This document shows, piece after piece, positions 22,158 through 33,940 of a DNA stretch of 64,000 bases. The position numbers were made by a program, and so were the translations under genes. The notes under the pieces are model-generated. The model ran no database searches. It was not told the origin of the DNA and saw nothing but the letters and a program-made list of their open reading frames with translations. The DNA is taken from contig OY821749.1 of NCBI GenBank assembly GCA_963682055.1, positions 8,234,336 through 8,298,335 on the forward strand, written 5' to 3'. The first letter of the stretch is position 1, and each line of letters begins with the position of its first letter. The stretch is from Primula veris. Its lineage: Eukaryota > Streptophyta > Magnoliopsida > Ericales > Primulaceae.

Positions 22158-24640
22158 AGTATCTGGTGACCACTCTTCTCATTGAAGTACACTTCCTTTC
22201 TCCATGTCCTCTCAACAAGCTTCATTTTTTTATCAACTCTAGGCACACCCCTTTCAGTCTCGGACGGGTGGCTCTCCTCCTCTTGCCCTCATGCTGCCCC
22301 ACACATGATTTTCTCTACCATCCCCCTTTTCTTTCCTCCTCCCATCTACCCATTTCCCTGCTGCCCTTCATCACCCTTCATCCCTCTCCGCTTCTCATCT
22401 CCCTTCACCTTTCTTCGCCACTCACCTCTTTTCCCTCTTATCTTAGTTCTTCATCCTCTTTCTCCCCCTTTGCTCCATCTGGGATCTCTCATCGCACCTC
22501 TATCATCTTTTCTTACCTTTTACCAAACCCATATTTATCGTATTTGTTTTTACTTCCCCCTCTTTTTGTCCGGTCCTTATTTGTTTGTATTTCAATTGCT
22601 TGACCTTTTTGGTAGTAACTTTTTTTGCAACCGATGTTTTTATAGAGACCGGGGTGTTACTGTACTGTGGTTAGTCGTCGGTTGTTTTTTAGGTTTCCGT
22701 CACTGTAGGTCTGCTTATATAGATCGGGTTAATTAACATGTTGGCGTTCCGATTGAGTTAAATACTAGACAATGAGTGGGATAATTTGAGACCCTTCGGT
22801 CCTTTTTTAACCTATGATTGGTAGGTATGTCGTTTTCTCCTATGTTTTAGATGTGAGGTTGTGGATTATTTTTTTTTTCAAAAATGCAATTTGATTTGTC
22901 AATCAGATTTGGGCATCGTTATTATGGTTGTACACCATTTGTGTTGTATTGTAGTATTTTATCTAGTTTTGGTGGTTTTAAGAATGTTGAGGGAGCTTGT
23001 CAAGTTTGTTGCCTTTGTTGTTTCTTTATTTTGGATTGATTTGTCCATATTCATGACATAAGAACGATTATCTTAGTTGGTGTTTGGTTTGTATAGACCG
23101 TCTGGTGTAGTGGCCGGGTTGGTGCTTTTGGTTATTATGTGAGGATAAAATTTTGTTAGCACCCAGATGGTTTTTTGCTAAGACAATTGGCCCACCCATG
23201 TCTCTTTTGTCAGCATAATATCTCGTATAGGATGCCATCTTTGTGCATTTCATTGTTGCGATTGGCAAGGTCGACAATATTTAAGTCCGGTTTGGAAGCA
23301 CAAGTAATGTAGCAGTATAAACAAATGAGAGAGAGGGTCTGAAATGGTGAAAATGAGATGGTAATTAGAAGTATAAAATCATTACAACTGGAAGATCCAG
23401 TCTAGTGTGCAATACAAATGGAATCTAAAAAGCAGAATCTTGATCCTCAAAATCTGGAGATCAGTAACCAAAACTCAAATCCTTTCCAGAGTTCTTAGTA
23501 TTCTCTTGATAATAAACTTAAGTTCTTAATATATAACGGTGCACAAAGGAATTTTGTTCGTTTATATTATACGCTTACAAACTGATATCAATCAATTTTC
23601 AGTAAGATAAATCTGTTTCCTTATTTGAAGAATCTTCAAATCATTTTTGTGATATCGGCCTTTGACTTTATCTTCTATTGTCGTATCTTCCCATCCAATA
23701 TTAACTCTTGATATACTTATTTCTTCACTATCAGTCCACGTTAAAAATGGTACAACAATATATTCTCTTGTTTGCTGAAATTTTGTCAACAAAATTCTCT
23801 GAATACATAGTTTAGCATTTCAGTTGCATTCGTTTAGTTGCAACTAATAGGTTATTTGGCCTGTTTACACATTTAACCAAAAGCATTAGCAAAAAAAATA
23901 ATTATAGTAAAGTACAATTACTAATTATTTTTTGCCAAAATAGTGATAGTAAAAGAGTTTATTAGGTCCTATAATTATTTGTCGCTAGCGTTTTTCCACT
24001 CCTTGCACGGGGTTTCTCGGTGTCACTTACAAGAGAAACGGCTTGGAAAGTTTGTTTTTTTGCAACCGATCGCCCTCTAATACCTAATTAACAGATTATT
24101 ATGGTCAATATTGTTGTATTTCTTGCCTCGTTTGAAGTTAAGTTAGTGAAAGAACCGAAACAAAATTTAGAGTGTAGCACAAAATATAGTTGACATTAAA
24201 AGTATGATAAATATTAATAAGTTCGAATCATAAAACTATTACGTAAGTGTTTATCCTGAGTATCTTGATATTAAAATAATCTATAGTATAGTTTAAGTGA
24301 ATATAATTTAGTATCAAGAGGGTGTTATTAGAAATGTGTACCTTGATTGTCGTGTGAATTTTCGATGACCAATTTTGTATATGTCCTTATCGAGTCAATT
24401 GTTCAACAATTCTCTAATTAAGATCTATTCGTCCACTACCGTTGGCTTTTAGGAAATGGACCCTGACCTCTCAGGATGACAAAACTGAAGTAGGAAAGTG
24501 AAAGCACACACTTCTATTGACGAACCAGAAAATAACAATAGAATTTCTACTTAATTTTTTTTAAGAAAACTAAATGCATAATATAAAGAGTGAGAGGGAT
24601 AATCTAATATATAGAATATCGGATTTGGAAATGTAATGAA
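22158..24640. other. Intergenic, with a pyrimidine-rich tract
   Basis: 22170-22590 is strongly C+T-rich on the plus strand, giving overlapping Pro/Ser/Leu-rich frames in two phases. That is what composition alone produces, so I do not call them. The rest is AT-rich without recognised features. Confidence 0.35.
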
Positions 24641-24659
24641 TAAAAACGTAAAGGAAGGG

Positions 24660-24840
24660 TTTAATTTATACAAAACGAAGGGGTGTCAATCTGAACAGAC
24701 GCAACTATTCAGAACCAAGGGAGTGAATATGGACAGATTCAAAGTATATGGACCTGTTTGCGAACATACGCAGCTGTTGGATAAGGGGAGTGAATGTAGA
24801 CAGATTCAAAATACGGGGACCTATTTACAAAAAGATGAAA
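24660..24840 (+). repeat. Degenerate tandem dimer
   Basis: Two related stretches of about 75 bp share the order GCA(A/G)CT..., GGGAGTGAAT, AGACAGATTCAAA and GGGGACCT. The open frame across it (24636-24875) is in phase with the repeat and shows no known domain. Confidence 0.4.
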
Positions 24841-24915
24841 CTGACGGATTAAGACCGTTAAGGAAAAAGATATAGTGTTTCAGGAACAAAAATTCATTGA
24901 ATAAAAAGATTAGGT

Positions 24916-25106
24916 ATGTTGGGAACACGCACCGCACCGTGGGTCCGGGATGTGGGACGCAGGACGCGGGTCCGGGATGCGGATCTGGGACACGGGACAG
25001 GGGTCGCGGGTCACGGGACCCGGGTCACGGGACGCACCGCACGGGTCACCCCAATCGTGCATGAAAAAGTTAGAGCCCCAATCGTGCATGAAAAAGTTAG
25101 AGCCCC
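24916..25106. repeat. GC-rich patch with 28-bp direct duplication
   Basis: 24916-25050 is rich in GGGTC(C/A)(C/G)GGG-like words, sharply different from the AT-rich surroundings. It ends in two exact 28-bp copies starting CCAATCGTGCATG (25051-25078 and 25079-25106). Confidence 0.6.
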
Positions 25107-25179
25107 AAGCTCCAACGGGAATTACTATGGAACAGTCGGCCTATCGGCCTATATGACTGTTTTAAGGGATACTTGCTAA

Positions 25180-26569
25180 GATTATATTTTATTGTTTGGA
25201 TGATACTTGCCAAGATTGTATTTTATTGTTTTGATACGGTAGTTAGATATGTTATAATCAATCATATCTTCATATTAAAAATATTTGACGTCGATTTGAT
25301 TTTCTCTTTCATTCCAAGTATATTTCCTTCTTGATAATAATTATTCGTATAGAAATTGTATCTCGTATCTAGGGTTCCGGTGAAGCGGAAAAAACCCTAA
25401 ACGCCCATCGCGTTGAGGGAACTTTGTTGCTAACTACTGATTAGGTTAAATTAGTAGGGAATTTTTTTTTACTTAGACTAGTAAACTAGTAACCTCACGA
25501 TTAAACGACTATCAAGTTATACCTTTTATTTTGTTTGGTGAATGATATTTTTCTAAAATGACTTCAATTTTGTAAAACTATTTACAAACTGCAAAATGAT
25601 TATATTAATTGCTATAAAGGTTTAATGCACAAACCAAAGACATTGAATAAAGTATATTAAAAAATGATGGGTTCCTCAAATGATTTTTTGTATCCGATTT
25701 AGAAATAATTACTTTTTTGTTTGGCCAAGTGTTTATTTCAAGTTGTTTTGATATTTGTTTAGTTAAGGTTAATTTCTAAATATTTGCCACGAGCTTTAAA
25801 AACTCAGGAACCCCCTGCCTGATGATTAGCAGGGTGGCTCGTGCCAAGGCACGGGTTGGTGAACCAAAAACCATTTTGGTTTTTGTATTTTTCATGTAAT
25901 GTATGCGTGTTTTCCGAAGTCGATATAAAAAGAGGTGAGTGTTTGCCCTAATTGTAAAAGGCACTATATAATATTAAAAAGAATTTAATATAGATAGGAG
26001 AACATATATATTACAAGTTTCTGTCATTTTTTTTGTTTATTTGTACTCACTAAAAAAAAAACAGTATCCCAACAGTTTAAACACATTTTTCATGATATAT
26101 GACTTGTTGCTCAAATTTATCAACAAAAGTGTTGCACTAAGTGTTTATAATTATTGCTTTACTTTTGCTTTTTTTAACAAGTCGTATCGGAACGTATCAA
26201 TGTTTCTATCATGTTATTTTTTTGTAATACGTAACCCAACTTCTAGGAAAATTAAGTCACGTGATTTTCAAGAATGAATTAAAAAATTTAAACACCGTGT
26301 GCTTAACAACATATAAATAATGAATATCTTTTTAACTTTTCAATATGAAGTATTACGTACCGGCTTTCATAAAAGATGCTACATCCTAATTTTTAACTTC
26401 CTTTGTTATGCAAATTGCTTTTACTAGAAGCTGGAGTTGGAAATGGGAAATAGCCATTGAGGTTATTTGCATGCTTTGATGCCAAATCCGTTGAACGATT
26501 TTTATTGGCTATTCCCATTCGAGCAAATATTATAGAGTTTTTAACGAAAACATAATTAAGATAGAAGGT
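25180..26569. other. AT-rich intergenic sequence
   Basis: No gene, RNA or transposon end recognised. Confidence 0.3.
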
Positions 26570-27480
26570 TTAGTGCATGTTCAGTATGACGAAACTTTTC
26601 CTAAATATCCCCAACGATCAAATATTGAAGAGGATGTTGAAGATATTTTAGAAAACCCACCTATTTTCCAAAACCATTCAAATGCTTTGGTGGATGATAA
26701 TGAGGTTACCTGTTACTCATGAACAACTTTCACATGATTTTGAAAACGACACTTGCACTCACACTGGATTACCTTAAGAGAGCAGATTTGCAAACTAGCA
26801 GTCTCAAAATTTAATAATCGGGAACCAGAACGATAACATTAGGACAGGTTCTGCCTTTGACTCATACAAGTTTTATGTATTTCTCTCTCAAGTCGAGCCA
26901 AATTAGTGTGACGAAGCTCTTTTAGACGAAAATTGGGGAAATTATATGCACGATGAGTTGTACCAATTTGAACGTACCGACTTTAGTTCCTATACCCAAT
27001 TATGTGCATGTCATTAGAACATGGTGGATATACCAAAACAAAATGGATGAATTCGGTATATTTACTCGTAACAAGGCATATCGACAAAAGTTACATTCAA
27101 GAGGAAGAGATTGACTTTGAGGAAACCTTTAATCATGTTTTACGCCTTAAATCTATTTGCATGCTTTTAGCTTATTCATCCGACAAACGCTTTAAATTAT
27201 TTCAATTGAATGGTAAAAGAGCTTTTATAAAAGGTTTTATTAGTGAGCAAGCTTATGTTGAACAACCTCTCGGCTTTTTAGAAAACGATTTCTCAAATCA
27301 TGTGCTTAAACTTAAAAACAGTCATTTATGATTTGAAGCAATCACTTTGACCTTAATACGACAGATTGAGCAAATTTCCTATTGAGAAATGGTTCTTTAA
27401 AGAAAGTTTGGACAACACTTTTCCAAACAGAGGAGAGGATTTGATTTTGTTTCAAATATGTGGATGATATTGTTGGCCTG
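26570..27480 (+). pseudogene. Relic of a Copia reverse transcriptase
   Basis: Scattered over three frames with many stops are recognisable RT landmarks in order: a DEALLDENW...MHDELYQFER linker, IQEEEIDFEETFNHVLRLKSI, LLAYSSDKRFKLFQLNGKRAFI, EQAYVEQPLGF, and a terminal KYVDDIVG near 27462. LTRs are not recognised. It is much older than Copia A and from a different Copia lineage. Confidence 0.75.
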
Positions 27481-29496
27481 TGAGCCTAAATTTTAGAGAG
27501 GGTGAATAAGATTTTAAACGTTTTTCGCGTAATTAAAACTTAATCGCAACTAACAATCCAACTAACAAGATTAACCTACGCAATCAATAAACTTGTGCAA
27601 TAATAATTAATATTAAAGTTAAAGCATTCACACAAACAATAATATAAATGTGGAAAATAAATAATAGAAAAGAGATGATACCATAATATATAAAGGTTTG
27701 ACAAATTCGCATAGTGCTCTTCCCGGAATTATTTTACCGGCTATTATCACTATAATCTTCAATCTAAGATTACAAATCCTAACGAGCTAATCAATCGATT
27801 TGCTCACAATCTATCCGAGTATACAATCTTGATAGTAGTGCAAAAGTACATAAAATACGAGTCAACGACTCCCACTCAATATATGAGTATAGCGAATGAC
27901 TTGACCTATAGTTTTTAAGTTAACACTTACTTAATAAGTCTTTGCCCAAATACCCACTCACAATTAAGCTTATAAGTTTACTCTTTATAATAATGTAACC
28001 ACACTCTTCATTTTATTTCTTCTAAATAAGCTAATTGATGAGATTTTGATGTTGTTAGAGCTTTGATCTCCTTTCTATTCGTTTTTTCCTTTTTGAGCTT
28101 TTTACTCTTTGATGGAGTTTTGGTTTTGTGATATTGATGGAGGTTGAAAGAGAGTGTAAAAGATAGGTATTGAGGAGAGAATGATGTGTGTATAAAGGTT
28201 CAAAAGTACTTATGACCATTAATTTTTGTTTTGAGAAAAGTATGTTGGGTAATAGTTTTTTTTGGCAATTAAAAAAGTGATTTTTTTAATTCTAACATAT
28301 GACTCACCGGTGTGTGTCTTCTGATCTATTAGTGGGTGAATTTTTGCTTGGTTCTAGAAATTTGACTCATTGGTGGGTGATACCTGCGAAAAATTCTCCT
28401 TATTCTGTCCACTTGAGCCACATGTGTGTTAGCACTAATTTACTCGTTCGGACTCCGAATCGATTTCCGTTCGAGCCGTTGTCTTCGTTATTAAATGCTC
28501 TATCATTTTAAGTCCTGAAATATATATTATTTCGTTATTAAATGCTCTATTATTTTAAGTCCTGAAATATACATTATCTATTTTTGAAAAATGTCAAGTA
28601 TTATATCATCGAATAAAGAATTTGTAAACTAACTAAAATCATTAATACATTATAATCAAAATTAATGTTTGAACTCATGGTTCATCCGGTATCATATTCA
28701 TGTAATAACCCCTATATGTAAAGAATTTTCTGAGACTATGCAGACGTAATTTGAAATGAGTATGATAGGTGAACTCATCTACTTCTTAATATTTGGCTAG
28801 ATTTTACTACGTACTTGCTAGTAGAATCGATATTATGTTTAGCGTATGCATGTGCTATATTTCAATCTCCTTATAGGGATTCCTAGGTTGTTGTTGTCAA
28901 AGTAATCCTTAGATATCTTTTAAGAATCATAAATATTGGTTTATTCTATCCACACAATTCGAATCTAGAATTGTTAGGATGATCTGATTCTGACTCCGTC
29001 GAAAGTACAACTGATTCTAAAAGTATCAATCGGACATGTCATTTTCTTGAACACTCACTAATTTATTGGGCCACCAAGATGCAATTATGTATTGCTTTGT
29101 CAACAAACAAAAAAACGCAAAAAGTAAGTGGGAACCAACAAATTTATTTAAATAATTAATTCATAAAAGTTAGATGTCATATATACTTATATCGGTTAAA
29201 TTATTACTTAATATTAATGACGTCACATGTATGAAGTTACTCTTCAAAACTTAACGATAAGGTTAACAAGTGATTACATTAGTATGTTGAAAAGCATGTA
29301 CAATGTGAAGATGAAAGTGTAATTTATATAACATATAGAAATTACGGATCTATTGTGGTTAATCTTAGATGCAAATAAAGGCAAGAGTTCAAAATTGTCA
29401 TGTTTTAATCTCTATTTCTTATCATTGTTCGTTAATATGTCATAACATAGATGTGCATCATATAAGAGGAATCAATAGTATCATTGTAAGAACTAA
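27481..29496. other. AT-rich intergenic sequence with a 47-bp tandem duplication
   Basis: Immediately downstream of the Copia relic. 28484-28530 and 28531-28577 are near-exact copies of a 47-bp unit beginning TTCGTTATTAAATGC. Parts may be old LTR sequence but I cannot place ends. Confidence 0.4.
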
Positions 29497-29603
29497 CATC
29501 TCATAATCGATATCGATATATTTTCGTTGATTTCAATAAATTTTTGTTCCATCTCATAATCGATATCGAAATATTTTCTCGTTGATTTCAATAAATTTTG
29601 TCT
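29497..29603. repeat. 53-bp tandem duplication upstream of the peroxidase
   Basis: Two near-identical units starting CATCTCATAATCGATATCGA (29497-29549 and 29550 onward) lie about 240-340 bp upstream of the peroxidase start. Each carries the palindrome ATCGATATCGAT or a near match. Confidence 0.75.
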
Positions 29604-29838
29604 CTTATAACTATTTCTTTGCATGTCACGTCATGAGATAAGATGGAGTATAAAAAAATTGATTAAATTTTTAGTTTGCATCAAAAGTGTATGTATGCTT
29701 GATATCAAGATGACATCTCGATGACATAATGTTTTTAGGCTTTAATGTATACGCATCGTTGGGTTGACATCCTTTAAACTCTATTTAAACCGAACACATA
29801 TACATGCAGGATCTATAAAAACAGTTCAGAAAACGGAA

Positions 29839-31847
29839 ATGAAGACAACCCTAGTATTTCTTTGCATTCTCGTTCCCCTCTCCAAAGCAAAACTTCAAGT
29901 TGGTTTCTATGACCACACATGCCCTCAAACAGAACAAATAGTTAGAGACGTGGTTCAAAAGCAATTCGCTTTCGATCGTTCAATAACCGGAGTCTTACTG
30001 AGGTCACACTTCGTGGACTGCGTTAAAGGGGTAAAATTAAGTTTAATTCCAGCAAAAAAGATAAACTAGTTTTTACTTTCACTAGGCAAATGTCATCTAT
30101 GAGTATAGCAGGATACTTTGTAGTTGACAAGTGATTTTTTGTGTGTGTGGAGGAAATGCATAGGTCGGCAACTCGCCGGTAATAGATGCAATTTACAAGC
30201 AATTACTAAACATACTTATCGCATGAAATAGTAGTAGAATGAGTGTTTTTGTTCATAATTATCATAAAAATAGATTTGCAATTATTTTGCTTTCTACCAA
30301 CTCAATATCCAAAGTAATACCATTCTCATCCATGCCGAATTTAGAATACTTAATAAGAGTTCGCTTTTGTTCCTCACTTCCTCTAATAAAATCAGTCCCA
30401 CTAAAGCTCTAAAGAAAGGCTGTCCGTGGCGAAATTGCTCATATAAGCAGGATTATTTAATTAATTTGCAAACACAGACATACAAAAATCAAATAAGCAG
30501 GATCGTGGCGAAATTGCTCATATATATTTCAACAGACAATTCTCATTTAAAATATAAATTATATGAATGAGTTCTTTTAGCATAAACTTGCTTATGCCTG
30601 TAAGGTAAGTTTATTTCTTTCGCTGGGCATACGCTAAACCTTGCATATGCCGAACAATATAGGTCGCCCAAGTGGTTAGGGGTCTAGTATTCCCCGCTCG
30701 GGTTCCCTGCTACCTCCAATGTGAGTGTAATTATTATATAAAAAATAAACCTTGCATATGCCTATAATTTAAGTTTCTAATTACCCGAATGTGGTATTTA
30801 AGAAGCATCTTTATGTTCAGCCAATGCTTAACTTTGTTTGTGCGACAGTTTAAAAAAACTAGATAAATTTATACCATCAACAGTAAATACATCAACAATT
30901 TTATTCTAGAAGTTATATACTTTACCGATGCATCTGCCATTATACTTTTATCATAAAGATAATAACACTATAAAGTTGGATTGCAGTGCCCAACATGAGG
31001 ATACTGGAACGATAATTCCCAATATTTTTTGTCAAACATTGTTTTTTTTCCTGATTCTTCCAATCATTCACAGGGTTGCGACGCATCAACTCTAATAGGC
31101 ACAACTCCTTTAAATTTGTCAACCTCGGATTCCCGCCTAACAAAATCTGACCGAGTAATTCAACTCATACATGAAGCTAAAACAAGGTTGGAGGCCACAT
31201 GCCCCAAGATAGTGTCTTGTACAGATATATTCACATTAGCAACCCGAGATGCAGTGGCTTTGTCCGGTGGTCCCCAGTACAACATACCTACTGGTAGGCG
31301 CGATGGGGTCTCTGACTCAAGCTTTGTAAATATACCTGGAGCAAACGATCCAGTTTCAGTGGTATTGCATTTCTTCCAATCTATAGGCTTTAGTACAACT
31401 GAGGCTGTTACTCTTATGGGTGCACACTCAGTCGGAGTTGCACACTGTTTTAATTTTAAAAATCGGCTCTCTAATTTTAATAATACCAGTAAGCCGGACC
31501 CTAATATGGACCCTAAATTAACTCGAAAGCTTGTTAGAATATGTGAAGGCCAATCAGATAAGTCGGCCGAAACTCCCACAGCATTTCTGGATCAAAACAC
31601 TTCATATGTTGTTGATAATGAGTACTATAAGCAAATTCTTAATAAGAGAGGGGTAATGCAGATTGACCAGCAATTTGCTTTACATGAGATGACTGCTCCA
31701 ATAGTTGCTGCTTTTGCAGACAATCCTTTGTTATTTGAACGAAGTTTTGCCGAAGTCATGGTAAAATTGGCATCCTCTAATGTCATTGTTGGAAATAATG
31801 GAGAGATTCGAACGGATTGTGGAGCTTTCAATGCATCCAAGCAATAA
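29839..31847 (+). CDS. Class III peroxidase-like protein lacking the distal histidine
   Basis: Exons 29839-30030 and 31074-31847 join in phase 0 (donor GGG|GTAAAA, acceptor CACAG|GG) to 321 codons, normal for the family. Secreted class III peroxidases use haem and H2O2 on phenolic substrates in the cell wall or vacuole. Residues 1-17 look like a signal peptide ending SKA. All eight structural cysteines appear to be present (CPQ, DC, GCDAS, ATCPKIVSC, AHC, RICEG, DCGAF), as is the proximal haem histidine (MGAHSVG). The distal motif, normally R-x-H-F-H-D-C, reads RSHFVDC: Arg and Phe are kept but the catalytic His is Val (residue 59). There is one intron where many relatives have three. The otherwise intact frame suggests either a very recent pseudogene or a non-catalytic protein. 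Expression cannot be judged. Confidence 0.88.
30655..30750 (+). mobile_element. Possible tRNA-derived SINE fragment in peroxidase intron
   Basis: GCCCAAGTGGTTAGGG resembles a Pol III A box, and about 30 bp on GGGTTCCCTGC resembles a B box, followed by an AT-rich tail. It lies inside the 1043-bp intron. It is too short and degenerate to assign to a SINE family. Confidence 0.35.
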
Positions 31848-32513
31848 AAAAAATAGAATGAATTAGAAGAAATGAAATACCAAGAAGCTCGTCTGATTTT
31901 ACCGTACCTGGTTCCAATTTGTTTTGCATGTTAATCTCTAAACCTTAATCAGTCATATTGAGGAAAACTTGGCTAAATATGTTTTGCACTTTATTTACAG
32001 TTTTATGTTTGTTGAAGATGTTCGTAAGTTGTTTTTCACTGTTGTAATCAATTATAACTTTGTCGTCTCATATTATAAAATGTAAATTCATATTCATGGC
32101 TAAACTTCCAAGTTTTAGTTAACCATATCTTTATGTAGTTAACCATGTGAATGTTTGAATTTTTTATTTATTTTGCTAAATTAAACTCATATATTACCAT
32201 CAAACCCCAACCAATTACAACAACTTTTCACATCACATGAGCTGCATAAGAGAAAATAAAATAAACTTTACCCTGAACTAACAAGAAAGTTATTTATAAA
32301 GTAAGATAAATAATCAAAAGTGCGTTTGGTGAGAATGCATCCAAACATTAAAGCATTGAGCCCTCTCTTTGCCGTATCTACTCTTCCGATCATTAATCCA
32401 ATTAATTCCTTTTAGTAAACACTACAACAAAAAGTCAGACGTGTTGTTACAGTTTTTGTTATTATTAATGTCACTAAACACTTTATCGTCGGAATAGCCA
32501 CATAGCGTCCGTT
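31848..32513. other. 3' flank of peroxidase
   Basis: Presumed 3' untranslated region then AT-rich spacer. CACTACAACAAAAAGTC at 32420 resembles the left tip of the MITE that follows and may be a decayed relative. Confidence 0.35.
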
Positions 32514-32717
32514 CACTACAAGAAAAAGTTAATTTAACATTATAATATTTTTTTCGGTTATGTTGCTAAATTGGTTGTGGCTAAATTTTAGCAACAGTTT
32601 AGCAACAAATTATATTGCTATTTGTTGTTAAACTCTTGCTAAAATTTAGCGACAACCACTTCTAACAACATAACCGAAAAAAAATTATGATGTTAAATAA
32701 ACTTTTTATTATAATGG
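32514..32717. mobile_element. MITE with CACTACAAGAAAA end
   Basis: The outer arm CACTACAAGAAAAAGTTAAT faces an imperfect complement beginning CCATTATAATAAAAAG at the right. Both arms contain TTTTTTTCGGTTATGTTG, so the inverted repeats are about 50 bp. The centre repeats TTTAGCAACA-like words in both orientations. The CACTACAAGAAAA tip is typical of CACTA-related plant MITEs. About 204 bp, no coding. Confidence 0.65.
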
Positions 32718-32954
32718 ATTAAAACACTTCATCTTTAAGGATGGGATGACACTGATACGTTTAATTCACTCAGAATAGCTAAAGGTATCATCAATCATAC
32801 CCATCAACATGTCAGCAATTCTACTAACGCATTTAATCTTACATTCTCTCTTGATCATCACACCTTTTACATTAACTCAGTCCTCAGGTTCTTTTGCTTT
32901 ACCTATTTGGTTGTAAAACCAAATAGAGAACCCATAAAGGGCAAAACAGAGGTA

Positions 32955-33940
32955 GCGTAGTATCAATAAAAATAAAAAAAAAATTAACAAAACATACTAC
33001 TTTTTAAATTAAATTAAATTAATAAAAATATACCCAAAAATTTTTAATTATAAAAAATATACCAAACAAATTTAATTCTGTTTATTCTATTCTTTCTCTT
33101 TTTCTCTCATCTTACTCTTTCCCTCTTACCAATTTTTCTCTGTATCTCTCTCTGATCTTACTCCCTCTCTCATCTATTCTTGTCTGTATCTTTCTTTCAT
33201 ATCTCACTCTATATCTCTCTCTTCCATCACGAAAACCCGTCACTGACTACCGAACAACATATGAATTATATAGACATCCATATACATATAAATACAGATA
33301 TATATATATATATATATACACGTAATACACAAATATTACACCGGTTGATACATCATAATATATGAAAAATATATGGAATTGGTGAGATTGTTTTCTATTT
33401 ATTGAGATTTGAGACTATTGTAAATTTTGTAGGTTTCAACTTGAAATAGGAGAATCCATATGTATAGTATTGAGAGAAATCCATATGTAGGGTATGAACT
33501 TTTAAAATTAGGGTATGAAATTTTAAAATTAGGGTATGAAGTTTTAAAATTAGAGTATTAACTATTTTTTAGATATTTGATTGTAATTCAGAACATTTAG
33601 GGTATGAGATTTTAAAATTAGGGTATAACGTTTTATAATTAGCATATGAATATTTTGTGAGTTTTTAGTCATTTTTAGAGAGAGAGATGAGTGATTAGCA
33701 CGTGTTAGAAAGATATGTTATTATCGTGTATTAGAGAGAGATGTACAATTAGAGACAGAGATTTGCAGTTAGAAAGAAAAAGATGTTAGATTAGAGAGAT
33801 ATGTTAGATTATAGTCTGATTAGAATTAGAGAAATAATAAGTATATATAGGTATGTTTTTTATAATTTAAATTATTAGAATATGTTTTTGTTAATATAAT
33901 AGGGATATGCTATGTTTTTGTTAATTGCCCCTCGTGCATT
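32955..33940. mobile_element. Possible long AT-rich foldback element
   Basis: The left AACAAAACATACTA...ATTATAAAAAATATACC block has a loose inverted counterpart at the right end (GGTATGTTTTTTATAATTT...TATGTTTTTGTTAATTG). Between them are a CT-rich tract and a tandem repeat. The ends are diffuse, hence the low confidence. Confidence 0.35.
33486..33655. repeat. Tandem repeat of AGGGTATGAATTTTAAAATT type
   Basis: About six imperfect units of 20-24 bp built on TTAAAATTAGGGTATGA. No function is evident. Confidence 0.7.

Noticed and set aside
22166..22736. Two overlapping Pro/Ser/Leu-rich frames of 145 and 184 codons
   Set aside because: They run through a pyrimidine-rich tract, where open frames in several phases are expected from composition. 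There are no domain, splice or start signals.
30655..30750. Functional tRNA gene
   Set aside because: The A- and B-box-like words are present but no cloverleaf can be drawn. At best it is a SINE fragment.
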